Source: Acetobacter oeni
Lineage (GTDB): Bacteria > Pseudomonadota > Alphaproteobacteria > Acetobacterales > Acetobacteraceae
NCBI RefSeq assembly: GCF_011516825.1
Contig: NZ_WOTA01000014.1
Coordinates: 1 to 64,000, forward strand
Direction: 5' to 3'
Length of the DNA stretch: 64,000 bases
Positions 23,399 to 32,557 of this stretch are shown here, piece by piece; position 1 is the first letter of the stretch; each line of letters opens with the position of its first letter. The notes under the pieces were generated by a model. The model made no database searches. It was not told where the DNA came from and worked only from the letters and a program-made list of their open reading frames with translations. Position numbers and translations under genes: made by a program.

Positions 23399-25339
23399 AT
23401 GACCAGAGTTCCCGAAACTGTTTCTGTCCTAACTGTGAACGCGCGTGCTGACATTGCCTCCTCTGCTGAAGCTTCCGGTCATCCCGGTCCGGCTCAGGTG
23501 CAGAGTGCAGGCGGCCCTGCCGGACCAGAGACGGTGCCAGGCGCGCCCCTTTCCAGTGGTGGCGTGTTTGTGGCGACACTGCGTTTCGCGGTTCGGCGGT
23601 GGCTGGACTGGCCGCGCGATCTGGCGGTGACGGTATCAGGAGTGGTGGTAGCGACACTGTCTGATGTGCTGACACCCCTGGTGGCAGGGCGGCTGATCTC
23701 GGATGTGACTCATGTGGCGCCTGCCGTCTCCGGTGGTGCGCCGGGTGAGGTTGTACTTGCGGCACGGGCTGATGCGATGTGGATGCTCGGGGCGATGGCG
23801 GGGCTCGGACTGATCAGTCTGCTGGGCCGGCGGATGTCGTTTCTCGGTATTACCTGGCTGACGCTCAATATGATGCGGGAAGTGGCGCAGACGAGCTTTG
23901 CGCGGTTGCAGCGATTTTCGACGGACTGGCACGCGAACACTTTTGCCGGCTCGACTGTTCGCAAGCTGACACGTGGGATGTGGGCGATTGATGCGCTGAA
24001 CGACAATCTGCTGCTGATGCTGGTGCCGGAAATGCTGGTTCTGACCGGCACGACGCTGGTTCTGGGCTGGCACTGGCCGGTTATGGGCTTTCTGCTGGGC
24101 GGAATGTCTGTGGTGTTTGTGGCGCTCTCCTGTGCGTTGACACTACGTTATGTGGCGCCCGGAGCGCGGAAAGCGAACAGGTGGGACAGTCGCCTGGGAG
24201 CGGCGCTGGCTGATGCGATTACCTGCAATCCGGTAGTGAAGGCGTTCGGCGCCGAGTCACGGGAGGACGCGCGCCTTAGCCGGACGCTGGCGGTATGGCG
24301 ACGACGGACTGGCGGAAGCTGGACGCGTGGGACGAACAGCGGGAATATTCAGAATCTGGCAGTAACGATCATGCGGGTTGTGCTGGCTGCCTGTGTTGTG
24401 TGGCTGTGGTGGAAAGGGCGGGCGGGACCGGGTGACGTCGCTTATGTGCTGACGATGATCTTTCTGGTTCAGGGATATCTGCGCGATATCGGACAGCAGG
24501 TTTCGGTGGTGCAGCGTTCGGTAAACGAAATGGAAGAACTGGTGGCCATCTGGAATCAGCCTCCGGCTGTGGCCGATGTGCCGGGTGCATTCCCTCTTGT
24601 GATTACGCTGGGAGAGATCCGGTTTGAGCATGTCCTGTTTCATTATAAGGGTCAGACGGCACCGTTATTTCGGGATCTGGATATGATGATACCGGCAGGA
24701 AGCCGTGTAGGACTGATTGGGCCTTCCGGATCCGGGAAATCGACTTTCACGAAGCTGTTGCAACGTCTTTACGATATCAATGACGGACGGATCCTGATCG
24801 ACGGCGTGGATATTGCTTCGGTTCAGCAGTCGTCTCTGCGAGCACAGATTGCGATTGTGCAGCAGGAACCGATTTTGTTTCATCGTTCTCTGGCCGAGAA
24901 CATTGCGTATGCACGGCCGGATGCGTCCCGGGCAGAAATCGAGTGTGCGGCGGAACAGGCGAATGCCTCCGGCTTTATTGCGCGTCTCCGGCAAGGGTAT
25001 GAGACGCTCGTGGGCGAGCGTGGCGTGAAACTTTCCGGTGGCGAGCGGCAGCGTGTGGCGATTGCGCGGGCTTTTCTGGCAGATGCCCGGATTTTGATTC
25101 TGGATGAGGCCACGGCTTCGCTGGATTCGGAATCCGAGGCCCTGGTTCAGGAAGCGATGGAACGGCTGATGGCTAACCGTACGGTCATTGTGATTGCGCA
25201 TCGCCTGGCGACGGTTGTGGGACTGGACCGAATTCTGGCATTTGAACGCGGCGTTATTGTCGAGGACGGGTCTCATGCGGAACTGGTGCTGCATGAAGGC
25301 GGGTTGTACCGACGGCTGTATGAATTGCAGATGCTGTGA
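23399..25339 (+). CDS. ABC exporter, fused permease and ATPase
   Basis: A protein of about 646 residues; the start is ATG 23399 or GTG 23390. A Pro/Ala-rich N-terminus of about 60 residues precedes a six-helix exporter domain (about 65-370). The nucleotide-binding domain has Walker A GPSGSGKST (about 443), Q-loop AIVQQEP, signature LSGGERQRVAIAR (about 547), Walker B ILILDEATASLD and H-loop IAHRLATV. FSTDWHANTFAGSTVRKLT lies between membrane helices. It works as a homodimer exporting an unknown substrate, perhaps a lipid or drug. It is divergent from the FNT gene. Confidence 0.85.
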   Translation: MTRVPETVSVLTVNARADIASSAEASGHPGPAQVQSAGGPAGPETVPGAPLSSGGVFVATLRFAVRRWLDWPRDLAVTVSGVVVATLSDVLTPLVAGRLISDVTHVAPAVSGGAPGEVVLAARADAMWMLGAMAGLGLISLLGRRMSFLGITWLTLNMMREVAQTSFARLQRFSTDWHANTFAGSTVRKLTRGMWAIDALNDNLLLMLVPEMLVLTGTTLVLGWHWPVMGFLLGGMSVVFVALSCALTLRYVAPGARKANRWDSRLGAALADAITCNPVVKAFGAESREDARLSRTLAVWRRRTGGSWTRGTNSGNIQNLAVTIMRVVLAACVVWLWWKGRAGPGDVAYVLTMIFLVQGYLRDIGQQVSVVQRSVNEMEELVAIWNQPPAVADVPGAFPLVITLGEIRFEHVLFHYKGQTAPLFRDLDMMIPAGSRVGLIGPSGSGKSTFTKLLQRLYDINDGRILIDGVDIASVQQSSLRAQIAIVQQEPILFHRSLAENIAYARPDASRAEIECAAEQANASGFIARLRQGYETLVGERGVKLSGGERQRVAIARAFLADARILILDEATASLDSESEALVQEAMERLMANRTVIVIAHRLATVVGLDRILAFERGVIVEDGSHAELVLHEGGLYRRLYELQML

Positions 25340-25895
25340 AAGTCTTTTTAGAAATTTAATATTCCGCACCAGGGAAAGCAGATGCCCGACTGCATCCCGA
25401 CAGGTCAGATTATTCAGGATACCACTCGCAACACAGGTTATAAGCAAAGTATCTGTTTACCAATAGATGGTTGAACACCTCGTTGAACCACTGGCACTGC
25501 TTTATCCGATACCGCGATCAGACGCATCACCGTGGTTGAAACTGTGATTTACGTCGCTACGGGAAGAGCTCTTCCTCCAACGTCTGAACGCCCATTTGTG
25601 TACTTTCCCAAAGAGCTCCGGAGACAGCCTGCACAAAGGTCTGAACACCCGACAAACGCCCCGAAAACCGCCGGAAGACGATATATGTGCTGATGATGTT
25701 TGCCCTGTCTGTGGCGTTCCATTGAAGGAAGCCGCGAAACCAGGGCGATACATTCCGCAATAGCTGAGGAACCAGGCGGCCGCCACACGAAAATTCCCAG
25801 TCCTGCTGACTGAGATTCATCAGCAAGGCCGGGTGACGTAAAGAGTTCTGACCGATATTATCCGATGGAAGCAGCGGCCAATATCATCAATCAGT
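25340..25895. other. Spacer with unassigned protein-like frames
   Basis: A leftward frame at 25557-25826 (LMNLSQQDWEFSCGGRLVPQ) and an overlapping rightward frame (containing CPVCGVPLKEAAKPGR, reminiscent of a zinc ribbon) are both open, but neither has a clear start, ribosome binding site or known family. It is probably a decayed mobile-element fragment. No gene is called. Confidence 0.3.
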
Positions 25896-26201
25896 TCACA
25901 TATCCGGCTTTTCAACAGCCTTGCCAGCACTGGCAGATTTTCCGTCCGTCAAACCGGGGACTTCGATGTCAATCTCCAGCATTGAGCAACTGGCGCCGCG
26001 ATCCAGTTTGACCTGAACCTTATCCTGATCGACCGAAACATGCCTACGGATAACCTCCATGATCTCTTTCTGAAGCTGGATCAGAAGGTCGGATTTTCCA
26101 TCGCCAACGCTGGTCCGTTCATGAGCGAGCAGGATCTGCAGCCGGTCACGTGCAACCGGAGCCGACGACTTTTTCTGAAATAAACCGGAGAGGAAGCTCA
26201 T
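25896..26201 (-). CDS. minE: MinE, cell division topological specificity factor
   Basis: A 101-residue protein. The N-terminus [20 protein letters not shown] is the membrane-binding helix region, followed by [15 protein letters not shown], the MinD-binding/ATPase-stimulating segment ([10 protein letters not shown]). The C-terminal domain ([20 protein letters not shown], then [10 protein letters not shown]) forms the dimer sheet. MinE drives MinC-MinD oscillation so FtsZ rings form at mid-cell. The start overlaps the minD stop by four bases. The order is minC-minD-minE, all leftward. Confidence 0.95.
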   Translation of the reverse strand: MSFLSGLFQKKSSAPVARDRLQILLAHERTSVGDGKSDLLIQLQKEIMEVIRRHVSVDQDKVQVKLDRGASCSMLEIDIEVPGLTDGKSASAGKAVEKPDM

Positions 26202-27013
26202 GCCGCACCTCTTTTGAAGAGCCAGTCAAACAGGCCTTTTTTCTCGGTCGGGACCGTGACATCGATTTTTTCGCCGGTCAGGCGGCGTGCCGCTTCGATA
26301 TAAGCCCGTGCCGGAGGACTGTCCGGAGCCGCCAGGGTGACGGGCGCACCGACGTTCGAAGCGGTGAGAACTTCCTGGCTCTCCGGGATAATCCCTATAA
26401 GCGGAATGGAGAGGATCTCCAGAACGTCATCAACACTGAGCATTTCACCGCGCGCTGCTCGGGCAGGATCGTAGCGCGTCAGCAACAGATGCTTGGGCAT
26501 CTTCTCACCGGCTTTCGCCTTCTCCGTCGTACTGTCCAGCATTCCGATGATCCGGTCACTGTCGCGCACGGAAGAAACTTCCGGATTTGTAACAATGACC
26601 GCCTGATCGGCGTGAGACATCGCAAGCTGGGCGCCGCGCTCAATGCCTGCGGGGCTGTCACAGACCACCCAGTCGAACTTCTCTTTAAGCTCGGCCATGA
26701 CCTTTGCCACACCTTCCGCCGTCAGTGCATCTTTGTCGCGGGTCTGCGAAGCCGGTAGCAACGACAGGTTTTCGAGGCGTTTATCCCTGATCAGAGCCTG
26801 CGCCAGCTTCGCATCACCCTGAATCACGTTCACCAGATCGAAAACGACGCGGCGTTCGGCCCCCATGACGAGATCCAGATTGCGCAGGCCAACATCGAAA
26901 TCAACCACCACAACGGATTTACCGGTCTTTGCCAGAGCCGCGCCGAGAGCAGCGGTGGTGGTGGTCTTTCCGACACCGCCCTTACCCGATGTAACGACGA
27001 GAACCTGCGCCAT
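26198..27013 (-). CDS. minD: MinD, septum-site-determining ATPase
   Basis: A 271-residue protein from [20 protein letters not shown], the normal MinD length. A GTG 36 bases upstream is in frame but unneeded. The deviant Walker A (KGGVGKTT) with signature Lys, [20 protein letters not shown] (Walker A' and switch), [15 protein letters not shown] (Walker B) and the C-terminal amphipathic membrane-targeting helix [12 protein letters not shown] are all present. ATP-bound MinD dimerises on the membrane and recruits MinC; MinE stimulates hydrolysis. Confidence 0.96.
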   Translation of the reverse strand: MAQVLVVTSGKGGVGKTTTTAALGAALAKTGKSVVVVDFDVGLRNLDLVMGAERRVVFDLVNVIQGDAKLAQALIRDKRLENLSLLPASQTRDKDALTAEGVAKVMAELKEKFDWVVCDSPAGIERGAQLAMSHADQAVIVTNPEVSSVRDSDRIIGMLDSTTEKAKAGEKMPKHLLLTRYDPARAARGEMLSVDDVLEILSIPLIGIIPESQEVLTASNVGAPVTLAAPDSPPARAYIEAARRLTGEKIDVTVPTEKKGLFDWLFKRGAA

Positions 27014-27145
27014 AAACCGTTCGTCCTTTATACTTTTTTCAAAAAGCACTCAGCAGAGAGCAATTGATCCAGGTGTGTAATGTGCATGCCGGCCCCCGGC
27101 AATGTAAAACCGAAGACCTTACGGAAAGTTATTTAGCAGCGCCGC

Positions 27146-27940
27146 TCATGTCACAGGCCGGAGTGTCAGCGTTTCATCGACAAGAACAGCCTGTGCCGGT
27201 TTCCCGATCAGCGCAGCCGGCATCTCCTCGGCAATCGCATAAAACCCGTCGATGGCCAGAAGCTCCGCTTCCATCACCCGGGCGAAAATCCTCGCCCCGG
27301 GTCGCCCGACAATTCCCGCAATCGCCCTGCCCCGCAACGTGCCGTAAACATGGATTGATCCTCCGGCAGACACTTCCGCGCCCGATGCCACCGAACCGAG
27401 CACGATCACGTCGCCTTCGGCCCAGACAATCTGCTGGCCGGAGCGCACAGGCTCCTCAATAATCAGCGCTCCCGGCGGAAGCGGCGGAAGCTCAACCGAA
27501 TCATCGGGAATATCGGCTTCAGGCGATGCGCGCCCCCCGGCCAGCCCCTCCGGCCAGATCCAGTCCGCGAAAACCGGTTCGTCACGATCCGCGCCTTCAA
27601 TGCCGATCACATACAGCCCGCGTTCTGTCAGGGCCGGCAGAAATGCACCCAGTTCCGGCGTTTCGGGCGGAACGAGACTAAGGTCGAGAATGATCGGCTT
27701 ACCGGCAAAAAAACCGGCGGAACGACTGACCTGAAGGTCAAGCGCCTCAAGCCAGATCGCAAGCGGCACTTCCGGGGTCAGAACCAGAGCCAGAAATGAC
27801 CGACCTCCGGCCCGAAGTCTTGGCAGGGTTCCCGGGTCCGCCATTGCAGAGGACGAGTTCGCTGTCGGAGCACTCACTGTTCGGGCATTCTTTCTGTCAG
27901 ATCTGATGACGCACCCGTCAGCAGCGCGCCTTTCTGTCAC
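27146..27940 (-). CDS. minC: MinC, septum formation inhibitor
   Basis: A 264-residue protein; a later Met (MADPGTLPRLRAGG) about 32 residues in may be the real start. The N-terminal domain (LALVLTPEVPLAIWLEALDL, then PIILDLSLVP) inhibits FtsZ polymerisation. After a Pro-rich linker, the C-terminal beta-helix (SGQQIVWAEGDVIVLGSVAS, GAEVSAGGSIHVYGTLRG and ARIFARVMEAELLAIDGFY) binds MinD. It lies 132 bp upstream of minD in the same leftward unit. Confidence 0.93.
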   Translation of the reverse strand: MTERRAADGCVIRSDRKNARTVSAPTANSSSAMADPGTLPRLRAGGRSFLALVLTPEVPLAIWLEALDLQVSRSAGFFAGKPIILDLSLVPPETPELGAFLPALTERGLYVIGIEGADRDEPVFADWIWPEGLAGGRASPEADIPDDSVELPPLPPGALIIEEPVRSGQQIVWAEGDVIVLGSVASGAEVSAGGSIHVYGTLRGRAIAGIVGRPGARIFARVMEAELLAIDGFYAIAEEMPAALIGKPAQAVLVDETLTLRPVT

Positions 27941-28066
27941 GGTGGTATCCTGAAGAAAACCCGCTGTCGAGGATCATCCTTACCGAACATTAATCCATCA
28001 TATGATGACTGAAGAACCGATACGTTTCTTACACACTGGCGCACAGCCCGGGGATCGCTTAAATCC

Positions 28067-28741
28067 ATGTCCATGCGGATACTCCATCACTTCCCTCTGT
28101 CGCCCTATTGTCGCAAGGTCCGACTGGCTCTTGGCGAAAAACGCCTTCCTTATGAGCCGCTGACAGAGCGGGTCTGGGAGCAGCGTCCTGAGTTCGCGCG
28201 TCTCAATCCGGCCCGGGAAGTTCCGGTGCTGGTCGAGGATAATGGCCTGACCATTCCGGACTCGAATGTTATCTGCGAGTATCTGGAAGAAGCCTACGCT
28301 GACCCCTGCCTGCTGGGCCGCACGCTTGCCGAGCGTGTCGAGGTCCGTCGGCTGGAAGCATGGTTCGACCATAAATTCGCACGGGATGTGACCAGTAATA
28401 TTCTGGGTGAAAAAGTGTTCAAACGTCTGAGCGGTCGCGGCAATCCGGATGGCAACGCTCTCCGCGCCGGATATGCCAATATCCGCCCGCATCTCGATTA
28501 TATCGGCCAACTTGCCGAAGCCCGCACATGGCTGGCCGGTGGTTTTCTCTCCCTGGCCGACTTTGCCGCCGCTGCGCATATTTCCTGCCTCGATTTCCTT
28601 GGCGAAATCGACTGGAGTAAATCTCCTGGCGCCCGCGACTGGTACGCCCGGATCAAGTCCCGCCCCTGTTTCCGGGCACTGCTGAATGATCGCGTCCCGG
28701 GTATCAATCCGCCAAGCTATTACGGAAACCTGGATTTCTGA
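28067..28741 (+). CDS. fzlA: FzlA, FtsZ-binding GST-fold protein
   Basis: A 224-residue protein with a thioredoxin-like N-terminal domain (MRILHHFPLSPYCRKVRLAL, NPAREVPVLVEDNG, then PDSNVICEYLEE) and a helical C-terminal domain (DHKFARDVTSNILGEKVFKR, WLAGGFLSLADFAAAAHISC). The tail DRVPGINPPSYYGNLDF closely resembles the characteristic FzlA ending, which in Caulobacter is needed to bind FtsZ and control constriction. An ordinary glutathione S-transferase is the alternative, but the tail and the position next to minCDE favour FzlA. The family match is from memory. Confidence 0.8.
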   Translation: MSMRILHHFPLSPYCRKVRLALGEKRLPYEPLTERVWEQRPEFARLNPAREVPVLVEDNGLTIPDSNVICEYLEEAYADPCLLGRTLAERVEVRRLEAWFDHKFARDVTSNILGEKVFKRLSGRGNPDGNALRAGYANIRPHLDYIGQLAEARTWLAGGFLSLADFAAAAHISCLDFLGEIDWSKSPGARDWYARIKSRPCFRALLNDRVPGINPPSYYGNLDF

Positions 28742-29043
28742 GCGCACACGGTTCGTCGGACGGGTCATGTAAAACACGGCAGATCTCCGGTCATTACTGC
28801 CAGGGCATCAGCTGCGGCTCATAACGCACAGCCTTTATTAAGGTGTCCGAAATTCAGTTCGGTCTGTTTCTGCCCTCATGCCGGCTACTCTGAAGTGCAT
28901 GATTTTTTCGCAAGGCTGAGCGACAACCGGACTGCCCCTTGCGGCAGGAAGGCCGAACGACGCATCATAGCCATCAGACAGATGCTGCTGCCGGACTGGC
29001 GGAGAACAGTGAAGTTAAGGGGACGGCCGTGCGGCGCAGAACA

Positions 29044-29715
29044 ATGCGCGAGGAAGAGCGGGAGTTGTGGGCGCGCTTTGCCCGCAGCGTAAAGCCGCTC
29101 GTGCGGAGCGACGTTCCGAAAGTCCCGCCGAAAGAAACGGCTCACGCGCCGCAGAAAGAGGCCATTCGCCGGAACGCCGGATATCCCGCTGAGCCCGTCG
29201 TTCGCATCAGGCAGAAACCTGATGGCGGCGACACGCCCCGCACACCGATTCGCCCGCTCTCCCCCGGCGCCATGACTTTTCTTACCGTTGGCGAACTTGC
29301 TGTGGCCACCCATCTGCGAAACAGGGCCATCAAACGCAAAAACTGTTCAACTTCCGCAGATGCTGTTCATATCGGCAAACCCCAGCCCGGTCTCGACACC
29401 GGAAGCTGGAAGCGGCTGACACGTGGACAAACCCAGGTGGAACGGCGCCTTGATCTGCATGGTATGACTGCTCAGGCTGCCTTCCTGCGCCTGCGCGAAT
29501 TTCTGGTCACAGCTCACCGTGAAGATGTCCGCTGCGTCGAAATCGTAACAGGCCTCGGTTCCGGTGCCGAAGGCGGCATCCTGCGCCGTGAGCTTCCTTT
29601 CTGGCTCGGTCGCGATGATCTCCGGCGCCTTGTCCTCGCCGTCACGCATGCACACGACGCTAATCATGGCGCCGTCAGAGTCCTGCTGCGTCGTCGCTCC
29701 GGCGTCCGGCGGTGA
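29044..29715 (+). CDS. Smr-domain protein
   Basis: A 223-residue protein from ATG 29044 (a GTG at 29029 is in frame). The N-terminal half is basic and disordered-looking. The C-terminal Smr domain (about 140-220) has the LDLHGMTAQAAFLRLREFL motif, VEIVTGLGSGAEGGILRREL (TG-x-G loop) and a final HGAVRVLLRR block. Smr domains nick branched DNA or act on RNA in some bacteria; the actual role of this short form is unknown. The FecCD-type gene starts 14 bases downstream. Confidence 0.8.
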   Translation: MREEERELWARFARSVKPLVRSDVPKVPPKETAHAPQKEAIRRNAGYPAEPVVRIRQKPDGGDTPRTPIRPLSPGAMTFLTVGELAVATHLRNRAIKRKNCSTSADAVHIGKPQPGLDTGSWKRLTRGQTQVERRLDLHGMTAQAAFLRLREFLVTAHREDVRCVEIVTGLGSGAEGGILRRELPFWLGRDDLRRLVLAVTHAHDANHGAVRVLLRRRSGVRR

Positions 29716-29728
29716 CGGGCTGTTATTC

Positions 29729-30796
29729 GTGACAGCAACAGACTCTTCCGATATTACCGGATTGCAGCAGGCCTACCGCGCACTCATGTGGCGACGTATC
29801 CGTATCCTGGCCGGTCTTGTCGCCGTTCTTATCGTTTGTTTTCTGACAGATCTGTCGCTGGGGCCCGCGCATCTGTCATTGACGGATGTATTGCGGACAT
29901 TGACTGGCGGCGATAACGGGGGGGCTGATACGGTCGTCGTGTGGAAACTCCGTCTTCCTTTCGCGGTGATGGCGATCCTTACCGGCGCAGCTCTGGGGCT
30001 GGCAGGCGCGGAAATGCAGACGATCCTGGACAATCCGCTCGCCAGCCCGTTCACGCTTGGCCTGTCTGCCGCTTCCGCTTTCGGCGCTTCACTGGCCATA
30101 GTGCCCGGCTGGCGTCTGCCGCTTCCCTGGATAGGCGGAGAGTGGATCGTCGCTGTCAACGCCTTCATTTTCGCTATTGGTGCCGCCCTGCTGCTGGATC
30201 TGGTCGCGCGATGGCGTGGCGCGGCAACAGGCACTGTGGTGCTGTTCGGTATTGCTCTTGTCTTCACCTTCCAGGCTCTCGTTTCATTGCTGGAGTTTCT
30301 CGCTTCAGAAGATGCCCTGCAGGAACTCGTATTCTGGACCATGGGTAGTGTCACCCGTGCCACCTGGCCGAAAATCGCCGTGTTGAACACGGCTTTTTCC
30401 ATCATATTCCCCTGGTCGCTGCGTTCCGCATGGGCACTCACAGCCCTCCGCATGGGCGAGGACCGCGCCGCCAGCCTCGGCGTCGATGTACCGCGTATCC
30501 GCCTCGCTTCCCTGTTGCGTGTTAGCATTCTTGCCGCTCTGGCCGTCGCTTTTTCAGGAACCATTGCTTTTGTTGGTCTGGTCGCACCTCATATCGCCCG
30601 GCGTCTTCTCGGAGAAGATCATCGCGTTTATCTGCCAGGGAGTATCCTGGTGGGCGGCATCATCATGTCGGCCGCTGCCATCGCCGCGAAAAATCTTATC
30701 TCCGGCGAGGTTCTCCCGGTCGGAATCGTAACCGCTCTTGTCGGAATTCCGTTCTTTCTGGTGATCGTTCTCCGGCAGAACCGGGCAACGTCGTGA
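29729..30796 (+). CDS. FecCD-family ABC permease (iron/cobalamin type)
   Basis: 355 residues from GTG 29729, or 336 from ATG 29786. The membrane protein has about ten helices. Family motifs are WKLRLPFAVMAILTGAALGL AGAEMQ (R-x-PR-like loop and Q), NPLASPFTLGLSAASAFGAS, and ALRMGEDRAASLGVDVPRIR (coupling helix), followed by SGTIAFVGLVAPHIARRLLG. It forms a homodimeric channel for ferric siderophores, haem or B12. Its stop overlaps the ATPase start, but no binding protein is encoded next to them. Confidence 0.88.
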   Translation: MTATDSSDITGLQQAYRALMWRRIRILAGLVAVLIVCFLTDLSLGPAHLSLTDVLRTLTGGDNGGADTVVVWKLRLPFAVMAILTGAALGLAGAEMQTILDNPLASPFTLGLSAASAFGASLAIVPGWRLPLPWIGGEWIVAVNAFIFAIGAALLLDLVARWRGAATGTVVLFGIALVFTFQALVSLLEFLASEDALQELVFWTMGSVTRATWPKIAVLNTAFSIIFPWSLRSAWALTALRMGEDRAASLGVDVPRIRLASLLRVSILAALAVAFSGTIAFVGLVAPHIARRLLGEDHRVYLPGSILVGGIIMSAAAIAAKNLISGEVLPVGIVTALVGIPFFLVIVLRQNRATS

Positions 30797-31584
30797 TCTC
30801 CGAAACCACATTCCTGTGCGCCGGACCACTCACCGGCCACCGAGGTCGCCGCCTGGTCCTGGATGCAGTCGAAACCGGACCACTGCCAGGTGGCACAATC
30901 ACCGCGCTTCTGGGAGCCAACGGCAGCGGAAAATCAACATTATTACGTGCGATTGCAGGACTCTTTCCGGTTCAGGGACCGGTATGGCTTGGTCCGCATG
31001 ATCTCGGGGCCATGCGTGCGCCCGAACGGGCAAAATATTGCGCCTACATGCCACAGACCCTGCCGCCGCCCATTCACATACAGGCAATGGAAACAATCCT
31101 GATTTCCATGCAGGCTGGCGGCACGCGCGCCAATGACCACGCCTTCAAAACTGCTGAATCTGTTCTGGCCTGTCTGGGAATTTCAGATCTCGCCTTACGT
31201 TTTCTGGATGAGCTTTCGGGCGGCCAGCGCCAGCTCGTCGGACTGGCTCAGGCCCTGGCCCGCTCTCCGGCCCTCCTCCTGCTCGATGAACCGCTCAGCG
31301 CTCTCGACCTGCGGCATCAGTTCGAAGTGATGCGAATGTTGCGACGCGAAACCGAAGCACGCAACATGATCACGGTCATCGTCCTGCATGACCTTACAAT
31401 GGCGCTGCGCCGGACCGATGCTGCCGTAATGCTGTCAACTGGCCGGGTCATCGCCCGGGGTGCTGTCGAAGATGTTATCACACCGGCCGGTCTCAGCCAG
31501 GCTTTTGGCGTACAGGCCCGGATCGAACGAAGCACGCAGGGAGATCCTGTTGTGCTTGTCGATGGCGTCAGCGACGTTTTATAG
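30793..31584 (+). CDS. FecE/BtuD-type ABC transporter ATPase
   Basis: A 263-residue protein starting at a GTG inside the permease stop. It has Walker A GANGSGKSTLLR (about 40), Q-loop YMPQTLP, signature ELSGGQRQLVGLAQAL (about 138), Walker B ALLLLDEPLSALDL and H-loop VIVLHDLTMALR. It energises uptake through the adjoining permease. The nearest periplasmic binding protein is more than 20 kb away in the cobalamin operon, so the pair may share one or use an unlinked partner. Confidence 0.88.
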   Translation: MISETTFLCAGPLTGHRGRRLVLDAVETGPLPGGTITALLGANGSGKSTLLRAIAGLFPVQGPVWLGPHDLGAMRAPERAKYCAYMPQTLPPPIHIQAMETILISMQAGGTRANDHAFKTAESVLACLGISDLALRFLDELSGGQRQLVGLAQALARSPALLLLDEPLSALDLRHQFEVMRMLRRETEARNMITVIVLHDLTMALRRTDAAVMLSTGRVIARGAVEDVITPAGLSQAFGVQARIERSTQGDPVVLVDGVSDVL

Positions 31585-31605
31585 CGATCGTAACCTTTTC
31601 TTCGG

Positions 31606-32454
31606 TCAGATATGAGTGCCTGGTCGGATATCGTAAGCTTTCTGAACCAGATCCGACCGCGTTCCCTGATCATCCGTATAACGACGGTCCCAGATACCGG
31701 CCAGCTGGCTCTTCTGCTGATCAATAATCTCTTTTGGCTCAACATTCCGATAGAGTGCGATCTTACCCGTCAGAACTCCGATTGTTGTCTCAAACACCGG
31801 CTCAGGATCGTACTGCTCGTGGGGAAACGCAATTTTCTCATAATCAAAAAGTCGCGTTGCCGGATCATCCAGCCAGCTTTTCCAGGCCTCAAACATCCGA
31901 TCGTTAAACCCGGTCAGAAACGGCCCCGGATTAATCGTGGCGACTTCAATGCCGAACTCACGCAATTCTTTATAAAGCGCCTCTGCCATCGCCTCGATCG
32001 CATGTTTGGAAGCCGAATACGCGCCGGAAAACGGATCCACCGTCAATCCCGCCACAGAGGACATGAAAACAATTTTTCCTTTCCGTCGCTTCACCATTTT
32101 TTTCGCAAGCCCCTGAGTCAGCATGACCGGCCCGATGACATTCACCTCAAACTGACGACGCAGATTTTCAGCTGGAATATCGACCATCGACCCGCCTTCG
32201 GAAATGCCGGCATTGTTCAGCAACACCTCAACATCCCAGGACTGCGCCTTCTGACGATCTCCCGGATCGGTGACATCAAGTTTCTCAACTTGAAGTGTCG
32301 CATTCCGGCTTTTCGCGGTCTCCTGCAACATCCTGACCTGCGCGGCGATCTCCACGCCCGCAATTACCCTGTGCCCGCTTTCGGCAAGACGCAGCGCAAC
32401 CTCTTGGCCAAAACCGGTTCCGGCACCCGTGATAAGAATATGTCCTGTCGTCAT
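31606..32454 (-). CDS. Short-chain dehydrogenase/reductase
   Basis: A 282-residue protein from MTTGHILITGAGTGFG; an upstream AGGAG fits this start, and the longer frame is rejected. It has the TGAGTGFG cofactor loop, LDVTDPGDR, NNAGISEG, catalytic Ser in MSSVAGLTVD, and YSASK (Tyr and Lys). The C-terminal ~90 residues, including INPGPFLTGFNDRMFEAWKS, are longer than in minimal SDRs. The substrate is unknown. It converges with the ABC ATPase gene. Confidence 0.88.
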   Translation of the reverse strand: MTTGHILITGAGTGFGQEVALRLAESGHRVIAGVEIAAQVRMLQETAKSRNATLQVEKLDVTDPGDRQKAQSWDVEVLLNNAGISEGGSMVDIPAENLRRQFEVNVIGPVMLTQGLAKKMVKRRKGKIVFMSSVAGLTVDPFSGAYSASKHAIEAMAEALYKELREFGIEVATINPGPFLTGFNDRMFEAWKSWLDDPATRLFDYEKIAFPHEQYDPEPVFETTIGVLTGKIALYRNVEPKEIIDQQKSQLAGIWDRRYTDDQGTRSDLVQKAYDIRPGTHI

Positions 32455-32557
32455 CCTTATTAGTCTCCTCTGGTGGAGCGTTATGCCCGCTCCTGCAGAA
32501 ACGAATGCAGGCAGAGGTGGTTTTACGGCAGCGATATTTCCATTTCGGCCAGCACCA

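Noticed and set aside
25557-25826. Leftward 89-codon frame and overlapping rightward frame with a CPVC motif
   Set aside because: Neither has a convincing start or a known family; kept only as an unassigned remnant.
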